A DNA stretch of 64,000 bases from Aldrovandia affinis (Eukaryota; Chordata; Actinopteri; Notacanthiformes; Halosauridae), in assembly GCA_029706075.1 (NCBI GenBank), contig JAINUG010000023.1, forward strand, positions 3,123,438 to 3,187,437, read 5' to 3'. A model generated the notes under the pieces. It saw only the letters and a program-made list of their open reading frames with translations, was not told the DNA's origin and did no database searches. Made by a program: the position numbers and the translations under genes. Shown piece by piece: positions 37,001 to 44,690 of the stretch (position 1 is its first letter; each line of letters starts with the position of its first letter).

Positions 37001-37405
37001 ATCCTTGACTAAAGGTCAAGTTATGCAACGTAAAAAGCCAACTTTAACTATTCGACATTTGTGAAATCAAATACCGTTAGCCATGTCCGTTTTTTAAAAC
37101 AAGGAGGAATTAATAGCTAGCTAGCTAGCTCAATCACTTGCAGGCTTCCGTTATCTATCGATTGGTTTGCAGACTGGTAATCGATTTACAGATTAGATAG
37201 TTACAGATTTGGCACATAACCTAGCTAACGTAATGGAACTACACTAGTTAAGACAGCGCTATACCAAACAGTTTAAATAGAAAGTCCGGTGGTAGCCAGT
37301 AGGCTAATCATCACCTGCTTCGGTCGCAGTGTTCTCATTTTCCACCATTGAGAACTGTTTTCCTCTGGTTATTCTTTTACCCCTTTTTCTCTTGAAATAC
37401 GGCAT
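1..37405 (-). CDS. tasor2: TASOR2-like (FAM208B) gene, 15 coding exons seen, 3' end off the window
   Basis: Exons on the minus strand: 37405-37315, 30407-30259, 30058-29963, 29573-29501, 19477-19386, 18669-18532, 17827-17697, 17098-17082, 15048-14945, 13062-12990, 12306-12235, 9385-7283, 6083-5375, 4720-4186 and 4083-1 (open). All junctions are GT-AG and all phases agree, giving at least 2,822 residues. Family hallmarks are [31 protein letters not shown] and [17 protein letters not shown] in the N-terminal pseudo-PARP region, and [14 protein letters not shown] followed by HMWIGLFYS in exon 14. TASOR is the scaffold of the HUSH silencing complex; TASOR2 is its paralogue and its role is less clear. 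TASOR2 is preferred over TASOR because the divergent neighbour is asb13, as in human. The protein would be longer than human TASOR2 (about 2,400 residues as I recall), largely because of repeat arrays. Junctions were called by eye; exon 3's donor and exon 9's acceptor are the least certain. Confidence 0.9.
1385..3690 (-). repeat. Coding minisatellite in tasor2 exon 15 (15-residue acidic units)
   Basis: About 2.3 kb of tandem units near 45 bp, with 30- and 36-bp variants, reading on the minus strand as [15 protein letters not shown] and relatives. Length changes I checked are multiples of three, so the frame is kept. The array is strongly acidic and rich in Asp, Glu, His and Lys. A larger block of roughly 190 bp, recognisable by a segment reading [16 protein letters not shown], occurs three times (around 2540-2680, 3070-3210 and 3470-3600). 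Confidence 0.9.
4186..4720 (-). CDS. tasor2: tasor2 exon 14, conserved TASOR-family block
   Basis: Encodes [34 protein letters not shown] and then a proline-rich, less conserved tail, ending at CACAAG|GTAAGA in phase 0. The first 50 residues with exon 13's end form one conserved unit. The tail repeats LDLREES/LDLSPKR/LDLSVVS motifs at short intervals; PxDLS-like CtBP-binding motifs were considered, but only LDLS is present. Confidence 0.9.
5375..6083 (-). CDS. tasor2: tasor2 exon 13
   Basis: Begins [14 protein letters not shown] after TCTCACAG and runs 709 nt to CACGG|GTACGT. A basic segment ([14 protein letters not shown]) precedes a beta-rich part ([14 protein letters not shown]). The end ([20 protein letters not shown], then [10 protein letters not shown]) is a clear TASOR-family signature that continues directly into exon 14. 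Confidence 0.9.
6470..6838 (-). mobile_element. tRNA-derived SINE, second family, in tasor2 intron 12
   Basis: On the minus strand it starts GGCCTCCCGGATGGTGTAAC, has a B-box-like AGGGTTTAATTC, and ends in the TATAATTGGC...AATTGGGAGAAAATG tail shared with copies at 10.1, 41.2 and 58.0 kb. Confidence 0.75.
7283..9385 (-). CDS. tasor2: tasor2 exon 12, large linker exon with NLS-like stretch and repeat array
   Basis: A 2,103-nt exon (residues about 346-1046), acceptor TGTGTAG, donor AACG|GTATGT. It begins [20 protein letters not shown] and has a helical segment ([20 protein letters not shown]) conserved-looking in the family. The middle is acidic and low in complexity, followed by a strongly basic stretch [15 protein letters not shown] near 8500 (likely nuclear localisation). 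Residues about 734-875 are tandem 10-residue repeats. The C-terminal part (for example [18 protein letters not shown]) is again globular-looking. Confidence 0.92.
7797..8220 (-). repeat. Coding minisatellite in tasor2 exon 12 (10-residue units)
   Basis: About 14 units of 30 bp read on the minus strand as [10 protein letters not shown], with variants [10 protein letters not shown] and [10 protein letters not shown]. The 30-bp period is a multiple of three, so copy-number change keeps the frame. Unit divergence is highest at the edges and low in the middle, as in arrays that grow by slippage or unequal exchange. Confidence 0.92.
10014..10290 (+). mobile_element. tRNA-derived SINE, second family, in tasor2 intron 11
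   Basis: Head GGCCTCGGATAGTGTAGTGG with a CGCTTTGTGAGTGCAAG anticodon-arm-like segment; the 3' part has CTTGGAGGAGGCGGATCATC and a TATAATTGGCCACTAAATTG tail followed by an A-rich stretch. Confidence 0.7.
10616..11798 (-). mobile_element. Tc1-like transposon with decayed DD34E transposase
   Basis: The element is bounded by TA and by inverted ends (CAGTGGCCACTTTATTAGGT and its complement before GTG-TA). The transposase reads on the minus strand: an HTH part ([20 protein letters not shown] near 11590), first catalytic D in ACSDESRF (near 11220), second in [12 protein letters not shown] (near 10950) and the E region IEHLWDVVE (near 10820). At least two frameshifts (near 11275 and 10880) inactivate it. 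It sits in tasor2 intron 11. Confidence 0.9.
11985..12060 (+). mobile_element. SINE 3' fragment
   Basis: Only the tail module GTAAGTCGCTCTGGATAAGA plus GCGTCTGCTAAATG and a short ATGTAATGTA repeat is present; no tRNA head is visible. Confidence 0.6.
12235..12306 (-). CDS. tasor2: tasor2 exon 11
   Basis: After TTCTTAG the exon encodes [20 protein letters not shown] and then ALQK, ending at AAAG|GTAAGC in phase 1. It closes the SPOC-like region before the large, mostly disordered exon 12. Confidence 0.8.
12990..13062 (-). CDS. tasor2: tasor2 exon 10, SPOC-like region
   Basis: Between TGTCCTAG and GAAG|GTAAGA the exon encodes [17 protein letters not shown] and SYFLMYE, a hydrophobic beta-rich stretch typical of a SPOC-like core. 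It starts in phase 0, ends in phase 1 and joins exon 11 in frame. Confidence 0.8.
13663..13752. repeat. 38-bp perfect inverted repeat with 14-bp loop (Penelope-like motif)
   Basis: Arms 13663-13700 and 13715-13752 are exact reverse complements. The right arm contains CTGATGA, a GGTCA/TGACC stem and GAAAC, which resembles the core of hammerhead-type motifs known from Penelope-like retroelements. A U before the stem is extra, so the fit is imperfect. It lies in tasor2 intron 9. Confidence 0.75.
14945..15048 (-). CDS. tasor2: tasor2 exon 9, start of SPOC-like region
   Basis: Encodes [13 protein letters not shown] and then a segment ending [10 protein letters not shown] before CTG|GTGAGT. The acceptor GTCTGCCAG was chosen because an in-frame TAA lies just upstream. 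Its position after the pseudo-PARP region matches the SPOC-like domain in TASOR (residues about 263-297 here). Confidence 0.75.
15495..15900 (+). mobile_element. Tc1/mariner-like fragment, copy A
   Basis: Shares long stretches with the fragment at 38.2 kb, for example GGTAAGGTAAATG and GAAGCATTTCTA, and reads through to CTTATGGGAGATT. Several stops and a missing segment near 15630 show decay. Confidence 0.7.
16298..16640. repeat. Minisatellite in tasor2 intron 8 (about 65-bp units)
   Basis: Five to six units, each containing CTGGGATCAGTTACAG, a GAGAGAGTAAGG stretch and GGCTAGGCTAA. Unit lengths vary between about 60 and 69 bp. No coding function is visible. Confidence 0.8.
16785..16850. repeat. 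CA-rich microsatellite in tasor2 intron 8
   Basis: Alternating CA and CACTACA units. Reading frames through it on both strands (for example 16605-16997 and the minus-strand frame at 16626-16883) are repeats of Thr-His or Cys-Val and are not genes. Confidence 0.85.
17082..17098 (-). CDS. tasor2: tasor2 exon 8, 17-nt microexon
   Basis: The segment lies between a TCTTCTAG acceptor and a GCAG|GTAAGC donor, and adds SAAKA plus split codons at both ends. Its length (1 + 15 + 1) is exactly what is needed to join exon 7 (phase 2) to exon 9 (phase 1). Without it the two neighbours would not join in frame. Support is from splice signals and phase only. Confidence 0.65.
17455..17680 (+). mobile_element. 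V-SINE-like element in tasor2 intron 7
   Basis: Same head, core and tail as the copy at 23.7 kb: TATAATGGTTAGGGATATGG, GGTTCGATTCCC, TTGCTTCAGTAAATATCCAG and GTAAGTCGCTCTGGATAAGA. It lies just downstream, in transcript sense, of tasor2 exon 7 and is antisense to the gene. Confidence 0.85.
17697..17827 (-). CDS. tasor2: tasor2 exon 7, pseudo-PARP region
   Basis: Encodes [18 protein letters not shown], then [14 protein letters not shown], ending in phase 2 at AAAAG|GTGTGC. It closes the core of the pseudo-PARP fold, residues about 214-257. The joint with exon 8 is supported by reading phase. Confidence 0.85.
18014..18553 (-). repeat. 44-bp minisatellite carrying copies of the tasor2 exon 6 splice donor
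   Basis: About 11 regular units (period 44 bp) plus one degenerate unit. On the minus strand each unit holds a copy of the last 21 bases of exon 6, ending CCCAG, followed directly by GTATAA and the first bases of intron 6. The true exon 6 donor is the most upstream unit. The exon-like part matches the true exon end at about 16 of 21 positions. Confidence 0.9.
18532..18669 (-). CDS. tasor2: tasor2 exon 6, pseudo-PARP region
   Basis: A 46-codon, phase-0 exon encoding [14 protein letters not shown], the [12 protein letters not shown] motif and LAYERTQ at the end. Its donor CAG|GTATAA is the last unit of a tandem array: the terminal 21 exon bases plus about 22 intron bases recur roughly 11 times downstream in the intron, so many donor-like copies follow the true one. 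Confidence 0.9.
19386..19477 (-). CDS. tasor2: tasor2 exon 5, pseudo-PARP region
   Basis: Encodes [17 protein letters not shown] and then [15 protein letters not shown], ending at AAG|GTAACC in phase 0. This is the most recognisable strand-rich part of the DUF3715/pseudo-PARP fold, residues about 137-167. Confidence 0.9.
19965..20058. mobile_element. Fragment of the same hAT-type MITE
   Basis: Ends in CCGATATATTGGTGCACCCC followed by TA and contains AACAAGGCAAATATCGGC; this is the reverse complement of the first part of the 33.8-kb element. Only one end is present. Confidence 0.65.
22805..26250 (+). mobile_element. RTE-like non-LTR retrotransposon, decayed
   Basis: An APE-type endonuclease starts near 23085 ([31 protein letters not shown]) and resumes after a SINE insertion up to [11 protein letters not shown] near 24040. 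The reverse transcriptase follows ([16 protein letters not shown] near 25160, YADD-type box FADD near 25460). It is inactive: a stop precedes the endonuclease, a SINE splits it, there is a frameshift near 24950 and a stop plus frameshift near 25890. The sequence TTTGAYTCCATCA appears at both ends (22818 and 26259), a possible decayed target-site duplication. Clade assignment to RTE is from remembered motif similarity. Confidence 0.85.
23601..23868 (+). mobile_element. V-SINE-like element nested in the RTE endonuclease
   Basis: tRNA-like head with A-box (TATAATGGTTAGGGAGCTGG) and B-box (GGTTCAATCCC), a V-SINE-type core (TTGCTTCAGTAAATATCCAG), and the fish tail GTAAGTCGCTCTGGATAAGA followed by a TGTAA repeat. 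ATGTTAAC on both sides is a plausible target-site duplication. It splits the endonuclease reading frame. Confidence 0.85.
26895..27850 (+). mobile_element. Harbinger (HARBI1-like) transposon fragment interrupted by an L2-type LINE
   Basis: The transposase N-terminal half ([45 protein letters not shown]) occupies 26895-27285. The frame resumes near 27755 with [19 protein letters not shown], holding the first DDE aspartate, then breaks near 27840. Residues between them belong to a LINE inserted later. Ends and target-site duplication were not identified. Confidence 0.8.
27287..27745 (+). mobile_element. 5'-truncated L2-type LINE inserted in the Harbinger element
   Basis: Encodes the C-terminal end of a CR1/L2-clade ORF2 ([37 protein letters not shown]) and then a 3' UTR ending GCTTTATAAATAAAG and a TTGAG repeat, as in L2 tails. 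It fuses in frame with Harbinger residues, giving an artificial 223-residue reading frame. Confidence 0.8.
28397..28573. mobile_element. Palindromic MITE in tasor2 intron 4
   Basis: Inverted ends CCAGGCCTCGAGGTCCGTAG and ...CGGACCTTGAGGCCTGG, with inner arms TGTCTGCAGG/CCTGCAGACA and CACCACCTGATTT/AAATCAGGTGGTG. The whole unit can fold on itself. Superfamily not assigned. Confidence 0.75.
28880..29290 (+). mobile_element. Tc1-like transposase fragment
   Basis: Plus strand reads [18 protein letters not shown], then [16 protein letters not shown], the second catalytic D and the [11 protein letters not shown] block of Tc1-like transposases. No start, no first catalytic D and no clear 5' inverted end are present. 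Confidence 0.8.
29501..29573 (-). CDS. tasor2: tasor2 exon 4, pseudo-PARP region
   Basis: After TTTTAAG|GCA the exon encodes [20 protein letters not shown] and then DPSKG, ending in phase 1 at AAAG|GTACTG. The LGDPSKG-GVYISKY joint with exon 5 is family-typical. The next intron is about 10 kb and packed with transposons. Confidence 0.85.
29963..30058 (-). CDS. tasor2: tasor2 exon 3, pseudo-PARP region
   Basis: Encodes [12 protein letters not shown] and [16 protein letters not shown], a strongly conserved helix of the family. The donor was taken at GAGGAG|GTAAAT, which makes the exon exactly 32 codons and fits the phase of exon 4. A later donor (AAGG|GTGAAG) is possible but would break the phase, so it is disfavoured. 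Confidence 0.8.
30259..30407 (-). CDS. tasor2: tasor2 exon 2, start of pseudo-PARP region
   Basis: The exon opens after a CTTCCAG acceptor and encodes [15 protein letters not shown], then a tyrosine-rich segment, ending at TLEEE before GTGAGC (phase 0). This is the characteristic opening of the TASOR-family pseudo-PARP fold (residues about 31-80), which is catalytically inactive in TASOR. Confidence 0.85.
31399..32511. mobile_element. Palindromic Tc1-like element
   Basis: Flanked by TA, with long inverted ends (CAGTGCATCCGGAAAAGTAT and ...ACTTTCCGGATGCACTG, followed by a shared CATTTTGTTATGTTACAGC). Inside, two copies of the same transposase N-terminal segment ([20 protein letters not shown]) face each other at 31461-31629 (plus) and 31776-31944 (minus), forming about 169-bp palindrome arms around a loop of about 145 bp. 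The catalytic core is absent. Confidence 0.85.
33168..33269. repeat. Exact 51-bp tandem duplication in tasor2 intron 1
   Basis: Two back-to-back units, each starting GGGGTCAACGATGAAGAAG and containing the palindromic run TAGCTATCTAG, appear identical apart from the last base. It looks like a recent slippage duplication. Confidence 0.85.
33802..34017. mobile_element. 216-bp hAT-type MITE in tasor2 intron 1
   Basis: Exact 8-bp target-site duplication ATATTTAC (33794-33801 and 34018-34025). Ends TAGGGGTGCCTCGATATATC and ...CGGTGCATCCCTA are imperfect inverted repeats. No coding capacity. Confidence 0.88.
36448..36600 (+). mobile_element. tRNA-Ala-like SINE in tasor2 intron 1
   Basis: The head GTGGCTCAGTTGGTAGAGCA, an anticodon-loop-like TTGGCAA, B-box GGTTCAATCCC and a GGGGCCAC end resemble a tRNA. 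It is followed by a short body and the tail GTAAGTCGCTTTGGATAAAA. Not a functional tRNA gene, because the tail is SINE-type and other copies exist nearby. Confidence 0.85.
37315..37405 (-). CDS. tasor2: tasor2 exon 1 (start codon)
   Basis: The ATG at 37405-37403 opens a very basic N-terminus ([11 protein letters not shown]) of 30 residues, then the exon ends in phase 1 at GCAG|GTGATG. The basic stretch could be a nuclear localisation signal. The exon joins in frame to exon 2. I found no other coding exon between here and 30.4 kb. The start rests on this being the only ATG-led open stretch with a matching donor; an untranslated upstream exon cannot be excluded. Confidence 0.7.
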
Positions 37406-38214
37406 TGTCGCGTCCTTAAAATTGTGGGATCCGAGGACATTCCACTGTGTTGATAGCACTTCAATCGAGATGTTAATATCCTATGCAATTGTGTCACGTT
37501 TTCATCGGACCTTGAAGCGTTGTCAGCATGGATGGTTTTATTCAGGAAAAAGTGTTCTGTAACCAGGAAGGGCTAAGTCCCGATACACCCGATGTTTGTG
37601 TATCAATTCTGTTTTCATAGTTTTTTCACCCGCAGTAAAACTTAGTCTTTCAAACAAGTCGCCATACGGTTCGATGTTTTACCAGGGTCCCTTCGTTAAC
37701 GAATAGGATTGGGCGAACGGTGTCCTTTTACGAAACAGAAACAGAAAGTTTAGACGCATCCATTTTGTAAGACTTGCCTTGCTGCGTAGCTCAATCGCTA
37801 GTAGACGCAGCGAGCTCGTGCTATTTCCTGAAAGTACAGGATATTGGTGCCGCAGTATATAGCTTGATAAGCGGGAACATAAAATGTAATTTGTGTAAAG
37901 GTGCATATCCACAGGTACATTCCCTGTTAGTCGTGCTTCGTAAAACGAATTAGCAGTAGCCTTATATATAACGTTATAGATATGTTTTATTATTGTGCAG
38001 TACGCTTTTTGACATTTTCCATGCACCCATGGCAATTACAGAATGTCATTCCATTACTGACTGCCTTTGTAGCTTATATTAGCCTACTAATGTACTATTC
38101 AATTCGCGGTTGTTTCATGCCAGAAACATTTTTTATTAGGTAATTCAGTAATAGGCTACATGTAGGTAACTAGCAAAAGAAAGGAAACACTTGATGGGTT
38201 ATGACGGATCTGTT

Positions 38215-38660
38215 ATGGTGTGGTTTGGGTCCACTCAACCCCTTAGAGGGTAAGGTAAATGGCAATAAATACAAAGCCATTCTGAGTGATCACCTTCATC
38301 CTCTGGTGAAGCATTTCTACCTTGATGGGAATGGTCTCTTCCAGGTTGACAATGCCCCATCCATTGGGCACAAGTGGTCACTGTATGGTTTTATGAGCAT
38401 GGAAATGAAGTAAACCATATGCAATTGCCATCTCAGTCACCAGATCTCAACCCAATTGAACACTTATGGGAGATTATGGAGTGGTGCCTGAGACATCATT
38501 TTTCCACCATCATTAACAAACCATCAAATAATGGAATTTCTCATGGAATAATGGTGTTGCATCCCTCCCACAGAGTTCCGGACACTTGTAGGATTCATAC
38601 CATGGTGAATTGAAGCTATTTTGGCATCTCGTGGTGGCCCAATGCCCTATTAAGACACTT
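38215..38660 (+). mobile_element. Tc1/mariner-like fragment, copy B
   Basis: Reads [34 protein letters not shown] and, after a frameshift near 38405, [19 protein letters not shown]. The NAP and [12 protein letters not shown] blocks are Tc1/mariner catalytic regions. Same family as the 15.5-kb copy. Confidence 0.8.
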
Positions 38661-41175
38661 TATGTTGGTATTTCCTTTATTTGACCTGTACCTTTATCCT
38701 TGTGTTGTAACATTGTGCACTTTTACTATGTTTATAACAAAAATATCAAGTTACATCGACTATGGATGAGTACTGTATATTTATTTATTTATTCGTTTAT
38801 TTGTAAGGGATGAGCATTCATAGTAACTTGGATTTTTTATGTTGAAAATGTTCTTGTTGCAAATGCCTGAATTGGACTGCATATAAATACAGCTTTAGCT
38901 TGCAATATTTTTATTTATTTTATGTCTGTTTTCAGATTCTCCTTGGTTTATCACTATATTTCTAATAATTGGTTGTGCAAAACGAGTAGACACAAGCATA
39001 AGTTGTATGCCAATCTGTGATTTACTGCAATTTAAATAACATGGTTACTGACAGAAATTATTAACTTATTTCTTCCGAATGTAGCATATGGTATAGTCTT
39101 GAGATGTGGGAAACATCCATGTCTTTGTTTTTTATTTATTTAGTCTGATTTCAAAGTAAAAATGGCAAAATTACAGAAAGGATTGTTAAAATTATCATTA
39201 TGATCAGCAGGGAACATCATTTGTAATGATTGATCCAGTACACTGTGAAAGGAGTTTATGGAGGTTCCCACAGTGAATGGCTGTCATAAATCATCTTTTA
39301 ATATGCCTGTTCAAAAATGACTCCCACTGTTTTTGATATCTGGAATTTGAATTCCGCATATCAGAAATTGAGTTTCTGCTATCTCAAACTGAAATCCCCA
39401 TAGGCAACAATGTTAAAACGATTTGCCATCAACTTCTGCCTCGAGCAACCAGCTCAACCATTTTACGTTCTGTGGACAGAAGACACGTCTCTGGTAAAAG
39501 CGAAAGTTGGGACGTGGCTACAAACCCGGATATGACGACATAGGAAAGGTTAAACGGCATATCCCATAATGCTCATGTGTACCAACAAATTGCTTCAAAT
39601 CGAAAGGTCATGATTTTCTAAGTGAGCACAGTAACCGGCAGTTAGCGAGATGTATATCTAATATTATTTTTTTCTGTTAAATTCTCTGAGATTTAAGTTG
39701 GGAGAGACCCCGTGGCAATGTGGTGAGCTAGCTAGCTACACATCTATTTATTGCACGTATTTGGTGCACATAACTTGGTGAAGTTAGCCTACTTGTGGCT
39801 ACGCAGCTAGTAAGGTAACGGCTGAAACGTTTCTGTCACAAAACGAAACCTAAATCACGGAGTTATATATCACTTAGTTATAAGCTAGATCGCTTTACAT
39901 CTTATACGAGCTTGGTAGTTTTCGCGATTTAGTAAAATATCTAAGAATTCGCTTGTGGCTATTTCCTGGATACAAATGACTATTTATCTACATTATCTAC
40001 GTGTATATTCAATTATGATTACTATTATATCATTATTACTACAGTAAGCCTGTTAAAACCAACCACTATGTGGAATCAGGAGCCTTGTCGAGAAGTGGGA
40101 TAGGAGGGAGATTGTGATGGGTGTCGTACTACGCTTTGACGACGAGTGTTCAAGGGAGAAGTTGCCCCTAAGCACTGGCATAGGACCAGTTAAGTTTACC
40201 AAAATCGTAACCTTAACCATTAATTAGAAAAACGCAAACCTGACTTCAGACCATCGCTCACGGGCAACTTCCAGTGTGAAGCTAGCTGACGATAAGTAGT
40301 CCAAAATGGTTACCAAAATGCCGGAAAAAGACAGAATGACTTTCTTTTATTTGTATTTAAGCATCCAAGCCCTAAGCAACGGAATTTGGCGCGCATGTCA
40401 TTCTTTGGCCTGACCTCGCGCAGGGAACGTTAGAAAGGTCCTTAGAACGGAAGCGTTCGCCCCAAAGCCATTCCGGCCGCAAACCACGTCTTTTTTGCAC
40501 AATTTCCGCTGTCAAGTTTGTAGTAAAATCAACTGAACTGAGCCCATAGAACGTAAAGCAAGTAAAATACTGTTGCAAGCATCTTGAAATAAATGTCTAA
40601 ATTAGTGACCCTTCTCTGCATCACAGTGCTTTATTTGCTAGTGGTTTCAGAATTTAGGTTATAGGAGCACTTAAGTTATTGATTGCTATACATTTGCAAC
40701 ATTTCACAGGGAGCAAACAACATAATACAACCTTATTACTGGAAAATAGTAGGGTAATGTGAAGCTAGAGTAATGTATTTTGTTAATCGCAAAGATCACA
40801 GATGTTAATTTAGGCTAATGGCTTAATAAAATAATTCGCCTACTAACTGGGCAAAATATATAATGACAACTATAATTACTTTATTGAAAAACGTTAAACT
40901 GCACTATCCAGACATTGATAGCAAATAATTTGACTTGAACAGCATGCTCGCACTCACATCACATGAACTAGCTAACTTTACCTTGCTTTACCATGACCTT
41001 TCTAGCTAGCCACTGACAATTAACCTACTTGTGATTTCATTGCACATAATTAATCAAACTCACCATGGATCCCGACTATGACATTTTGCGCCATGCGTCG
41101 TTCTTTTTGTTGACGTCCCTGTATATGGCCGCCGTGCCTGTGCTATTTCTGATATCATAAATTGCAATGGTTTTC

Positions 41176-41480
41176 CCGGGGCCTCCCGCGTGGTCCAGTG
41201 GTTACAACGTTCGCCACGGAGACCGGGGTTCGAGTTCCCCGTCTCGCCAGAGTCGGCTGTGGCCGGGACACTCTCGTGAGCCACCATGGGCAGCGCGATT
41301 GGCTGTCTGCAGCAGGGAGGGGGGAGCCGACATGATGTTCGCTGCGTATAAGAGTGGCCCTGTAGTACCTGGTTACGGTCAACGGCCTGGCGAGTGCCGT
41401 CTCCTAGACGTTACTACAGCAGCGAACTCACATTCTGGGGGATTGACATAAAAATAACGGGTGTAATTGAGAGAAAATGG
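41176..41480 (+). mobile_element. tRNA-derived SINE, second family, in the intergenic region
   Basis: Head GGCCTCCCGCGTGGTCCAGT, B-box GGTTCGAGTTCC, and a tail with GTGTAATTGAGAGAAAATGG. The A- and B-boxes are well preserved. The reading frames that cross it are not real genes. Confidence 0.75.
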
Positions 41481-41519
41481 GAGAAAATCTGAAACAAAAT
41501 CTTTAAGAAAAAAGGAAAA

Positions 41520-41940
41520 GAAATTGCCATTCCTGAGGCCTAACGCATCCCCCTCAAGTTCCCTCTCTGAATCTTGCTGACATCTCTAACTACCGACCTG
41601 TCTCTCTCATCTCATTCCTAACCAAAACCTTAGAATGGGCTGTATATAATCAACTGTCTCTCTGTCTCCTACAGAATGACCTGCTTGATTCCAACCAATC
41701 TGGCTTTAAGGCAGGCCACTCCACGGAAACTGCTCTGCTCGTGGTCACTGAGGCTCTCCACTCGGCAGTGTCTCAATCACTCAGCTCCATCCTCCTTCTG
41801 CTCGACCTATCAGCTGCATTCGACACCATTGACCACCAGATCCTGCTCTTATCTTTCGCTCTCCAAACCCTCTCTACCGGAATCCTGCAGGGCTCGGTGC
41901 TAAGCCCCCTCCTATTCTCCCTAGTCATAAGGCTAGGCTA
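41520..41940 (+). mobile_element. L2-type LINE fragment (reverse transcriptase, internally deleted)
   Basis: Reads LLDSNQSGFKAGHSTETALL and LLLLDLSAAFDTIDHQILL (RT domain), then after a deletion ILQGSVLSPLLFSLVI. The frame is broken several times. Confidence 0.8.
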
Positions 41941-41954
41941 GAAAACCTGGTTGG

Positions 41955-43010
41955 TTTGCGTGGACGGGCACTCTTATGATTTAAATCATACTTATCAGAC
42001 AGGTTTCAATTTGTGCAATTAGATCAAGAGTTCTCTGACTACTCTCAGGTTAAATATGGTATTCCACAAGGCTCAGTGCTGGGACCATTACTGTTCTCAT
42101 TATACTTGCTACCACTGGGTAATGTTATTCGTAAACATGGTGTGAATTTCCATTGCTATGCAGATGATACACAGCTGTACATATCAATGAAACCAGGTGA
42201 AATACTTCAACTCACTCAATTAGAGGCTTGTATCTCTGATATAAAGAATTGGATGACAGTAAATTTCCTGCTTTTAAATTCAGATAAAACAGAGATGATG
42301 GTTTTGGGCCCCCAAAAATTAAGGAACAAGTTGGATCTGCAGTTAAATGCAGGTGATTGCATAGTTACATCAAGTCTAATGGTTAAGAACCTTGGTTTTA
42401 TTATTGATCAGGACCTTACATTTGACACTCATATTAAAAACACTTCCAGAGTAGCTTTCTTTCACCTAAGAAACATAGCTAAATTTTGGCACATTCTGTC
42501 ATTAAAGGATGCAAAAACCTTGATGCATGCTTTTGTCGCATCGAGGCTAGACTATTGTAATGCCTTATTATCCGGCTCCTCTAGTAGCTCTCTAAAGAGT
42601 CTTCAACTAGTACAGAATACAGCGGCACGTATTTTGACTAGATCCAAGAAGTATGAGCACATTACTCCTGTGTTAGCATCACTACATTGGCTTCCTATTA
42701 AATATCGGGCTGATTATAAAGTACTGTTGCTAACTTTTAAAGCAGTGAATGGACTTGCACCTTTATATCTGACCGAAATTATTGCCCCCTATAAGCCGAC
42801 ATGACTGCTTTGTTCACAAGAAGCCGGCCATCTATTACTCCCAAGAATTTTGAAAAGGACAGCTGGTGGTAGAGCCTTCTCTTTTAGAGCTCCTCTGTTG
42901 TGGAACGGTTTACCAAGGCATATTAGGGATTCGGACACAGTTTCAATTTTTAAGTGTAGATTAAAAACATGTCTTTTCAGCCTAGCCTACTGCCAAACAT
43001 AGTCTAGGTG
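41955..43010 (+). mobile_element. L2-type LINE, 5'-truncated
   Basis: A 263-residue open stretch holds [16 protein letters not shown], the catalytic box YADD (near 42160) and the C-terminal [12 protein letters not shown]...[14 protein letters not shown], with the end of the ORF continuing after a stop near 42804 (LWNGLPRHIR). It begins in the middle of the RT domain. Confidence 0.85.
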
Positions 43011-44094
43011 GAGAGATGGAGAAGGCCGTGCCCTAGTGTCTTATGGAGTGAGAAACTTTCCATACTGTCACCTCCTCAATGTGTTACCACCACTGTTATG
43101 CTGGTTAGGTGTGGATGGTTTGGAACTCTCTCATGGCTGCGTGTTTTCTTTGTCCCTCTCCTAATAGGTATGCTGCCATAGCTTACACCTGTCGGGGCTA
43201 TCTGTATATTTCCTATGCTTGTGCTCCCCTGCTCTTACATAATGCTACTGGCTACATGTAATGTAAAATGTATAGAAAAGAGGAAGGGAACCTTGGAGGA
43301 CAGCCTATGGAAGGCCACGAGGTCTTGACAAACTGCTTCCTTAATCCTTAAGGTAGGATTTGACCAATTTAAGAGCCATACCTGAGATCCCCAATTCCGC
43401 CAGGGTGGACAGGAGGAGCAAGTGTGTCAAAGGCTGTAGAGAAGTCCAGGAGGTTTAGAACTGAGCAGTGAGAAGGTGCGCTTACTGAGTGAGGTTCTTT
43501 GCTGATGGAGAATAGTCTCAATGGAGTGACCAGTGTCTGATAACTGCACAGCCAGAACACAAGGACTGAAACTCACCGTTTATAATAGCCTACAGTCTAA
43601 CATGCCCTTTGTAGCCTATATCAACATGTATTCACTGATACATTTATGTGGGACAAATAATGGTTGAAAATAGCCTACTTAACTACTTATTTAAAAGATT
43701 GACATGTTTTCAACCTACAAATATTTAAGTTCCAAATATCCTACATTACTGATTCGTTTGTATCGGAGATTCTTCTGTACTTCTGTTTTCCACCACAGGG
43801 TGGCAATATAATAACGAATTCTGCCTGTTACACTAGTCAACAGTTCTCAAGTCAACCATTTCAACTGGTAGTGAACAAAAATGTAAACTGCTGGATAAAT
43901 GAGGGAAGGGAATAACATCCCAACATGCATAGGGTTATGTATAAAATGCTGAAAATGCTAATAATTATAGCCAGAATGGCTGCAGGAGAAGATCTCAGTG
44001 AACTTAAGAGAAGTGGTTGTTCGGGCGTGTTTGGCAGGAGCTTTAAAGACAAAGACAGCTTAAGTTAACTTGCTGATGTTTCACAAGAAACAAT

Positions 44095-44430
44095 GTCTAC
44101 GGTGGTGTCAGCATTGATCTATGAGGGTCACGACCGGCCCAAGGCTGAAACATAATGGGAAGGCAAGTCGAGGTTGAAGGAATAACACATTTATTGACTG
44201 TTGGTTTATAAAAACGTCATACAAGCTGTGGCTTTTCACGCTGTTCACACACGCGATGAGAAGTGAGGAACTGGGGAAGCAGCACTCCTTATAAGGGACA
44301 GACCCCAGCAGTCCCCAATCGGTCATAATTAGGTGGGTGGGAGTGGACCACTCCGCCAGCCGTTCGCCACACTGCAGAAACAGAAAAAGGATAACGAACC
44401 GGCGGGAGGGACAGAGAGCCGTCACAATGG
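44095..44430. repeat. Unclassified interspersed repeat in the intergenic region
   Basis: Starts near GATCTATGAGGGTCACGACC and ends near GCCGTCACAATGGC, with an ACACATTTATTGACTG segment as in the repeats at 53.0 and 61.9 kb. Likely a non-autonomous repeat of similar type. Confidence 0.35.
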
Positions 44431-44449
44431 CATAACCAATGAGGCTGTT

Positions 44450-44690
44450 GGTAATATTATTTATTTATTTATTTAACCTTTATTTAACCAGGCAAGCCAT
44501 TAAGAACAACTTCTTATTTACAATGGCGGCCTGGGTACATACCTGGGTACATACACCATTCACTCACACACTCACACCTACAGGGCAATTTAGACTCTCA
44601 TGACCTGGCCAAGAAGGGCCCGGTAAGAACAGCTACTTTGTCATAGTCTAGTAACAAAAAAAACAACAACGAATAAACATATAAACAAGT
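44450..44690. repeat. Common fish interspersed repeat in the intergenic region
   Basis: TTTATTTAACCAGGCAAGCC, TTCTTATTTACAATGGCGGC and CCTGGCCAAGAAGGGC form a widespread fish repeat signature. A short exact duplication (CCTGGGTACATA twice) lies inside. Class not assigned. Confidence 0.55.

Larger units (their letters stand above)
30408..37314. other. tasor2 intron 1
   Basis: Contains the palindromic Tc1-like element set in a locally duplicated segment, a 51-bp tandem duplication, a hAT MITE and a tRNA-SINE. The stretch 34.1-36.4 kb is AT-rich and without recognised features. Confidence 0.65.

Noticed and set aside
42013..42804. 263-codon protein as a host gene
   Set aside because: It is the reverse transcriptase of an L2-type LINE, starting mid-domain and followed by the LINE's 3' part.
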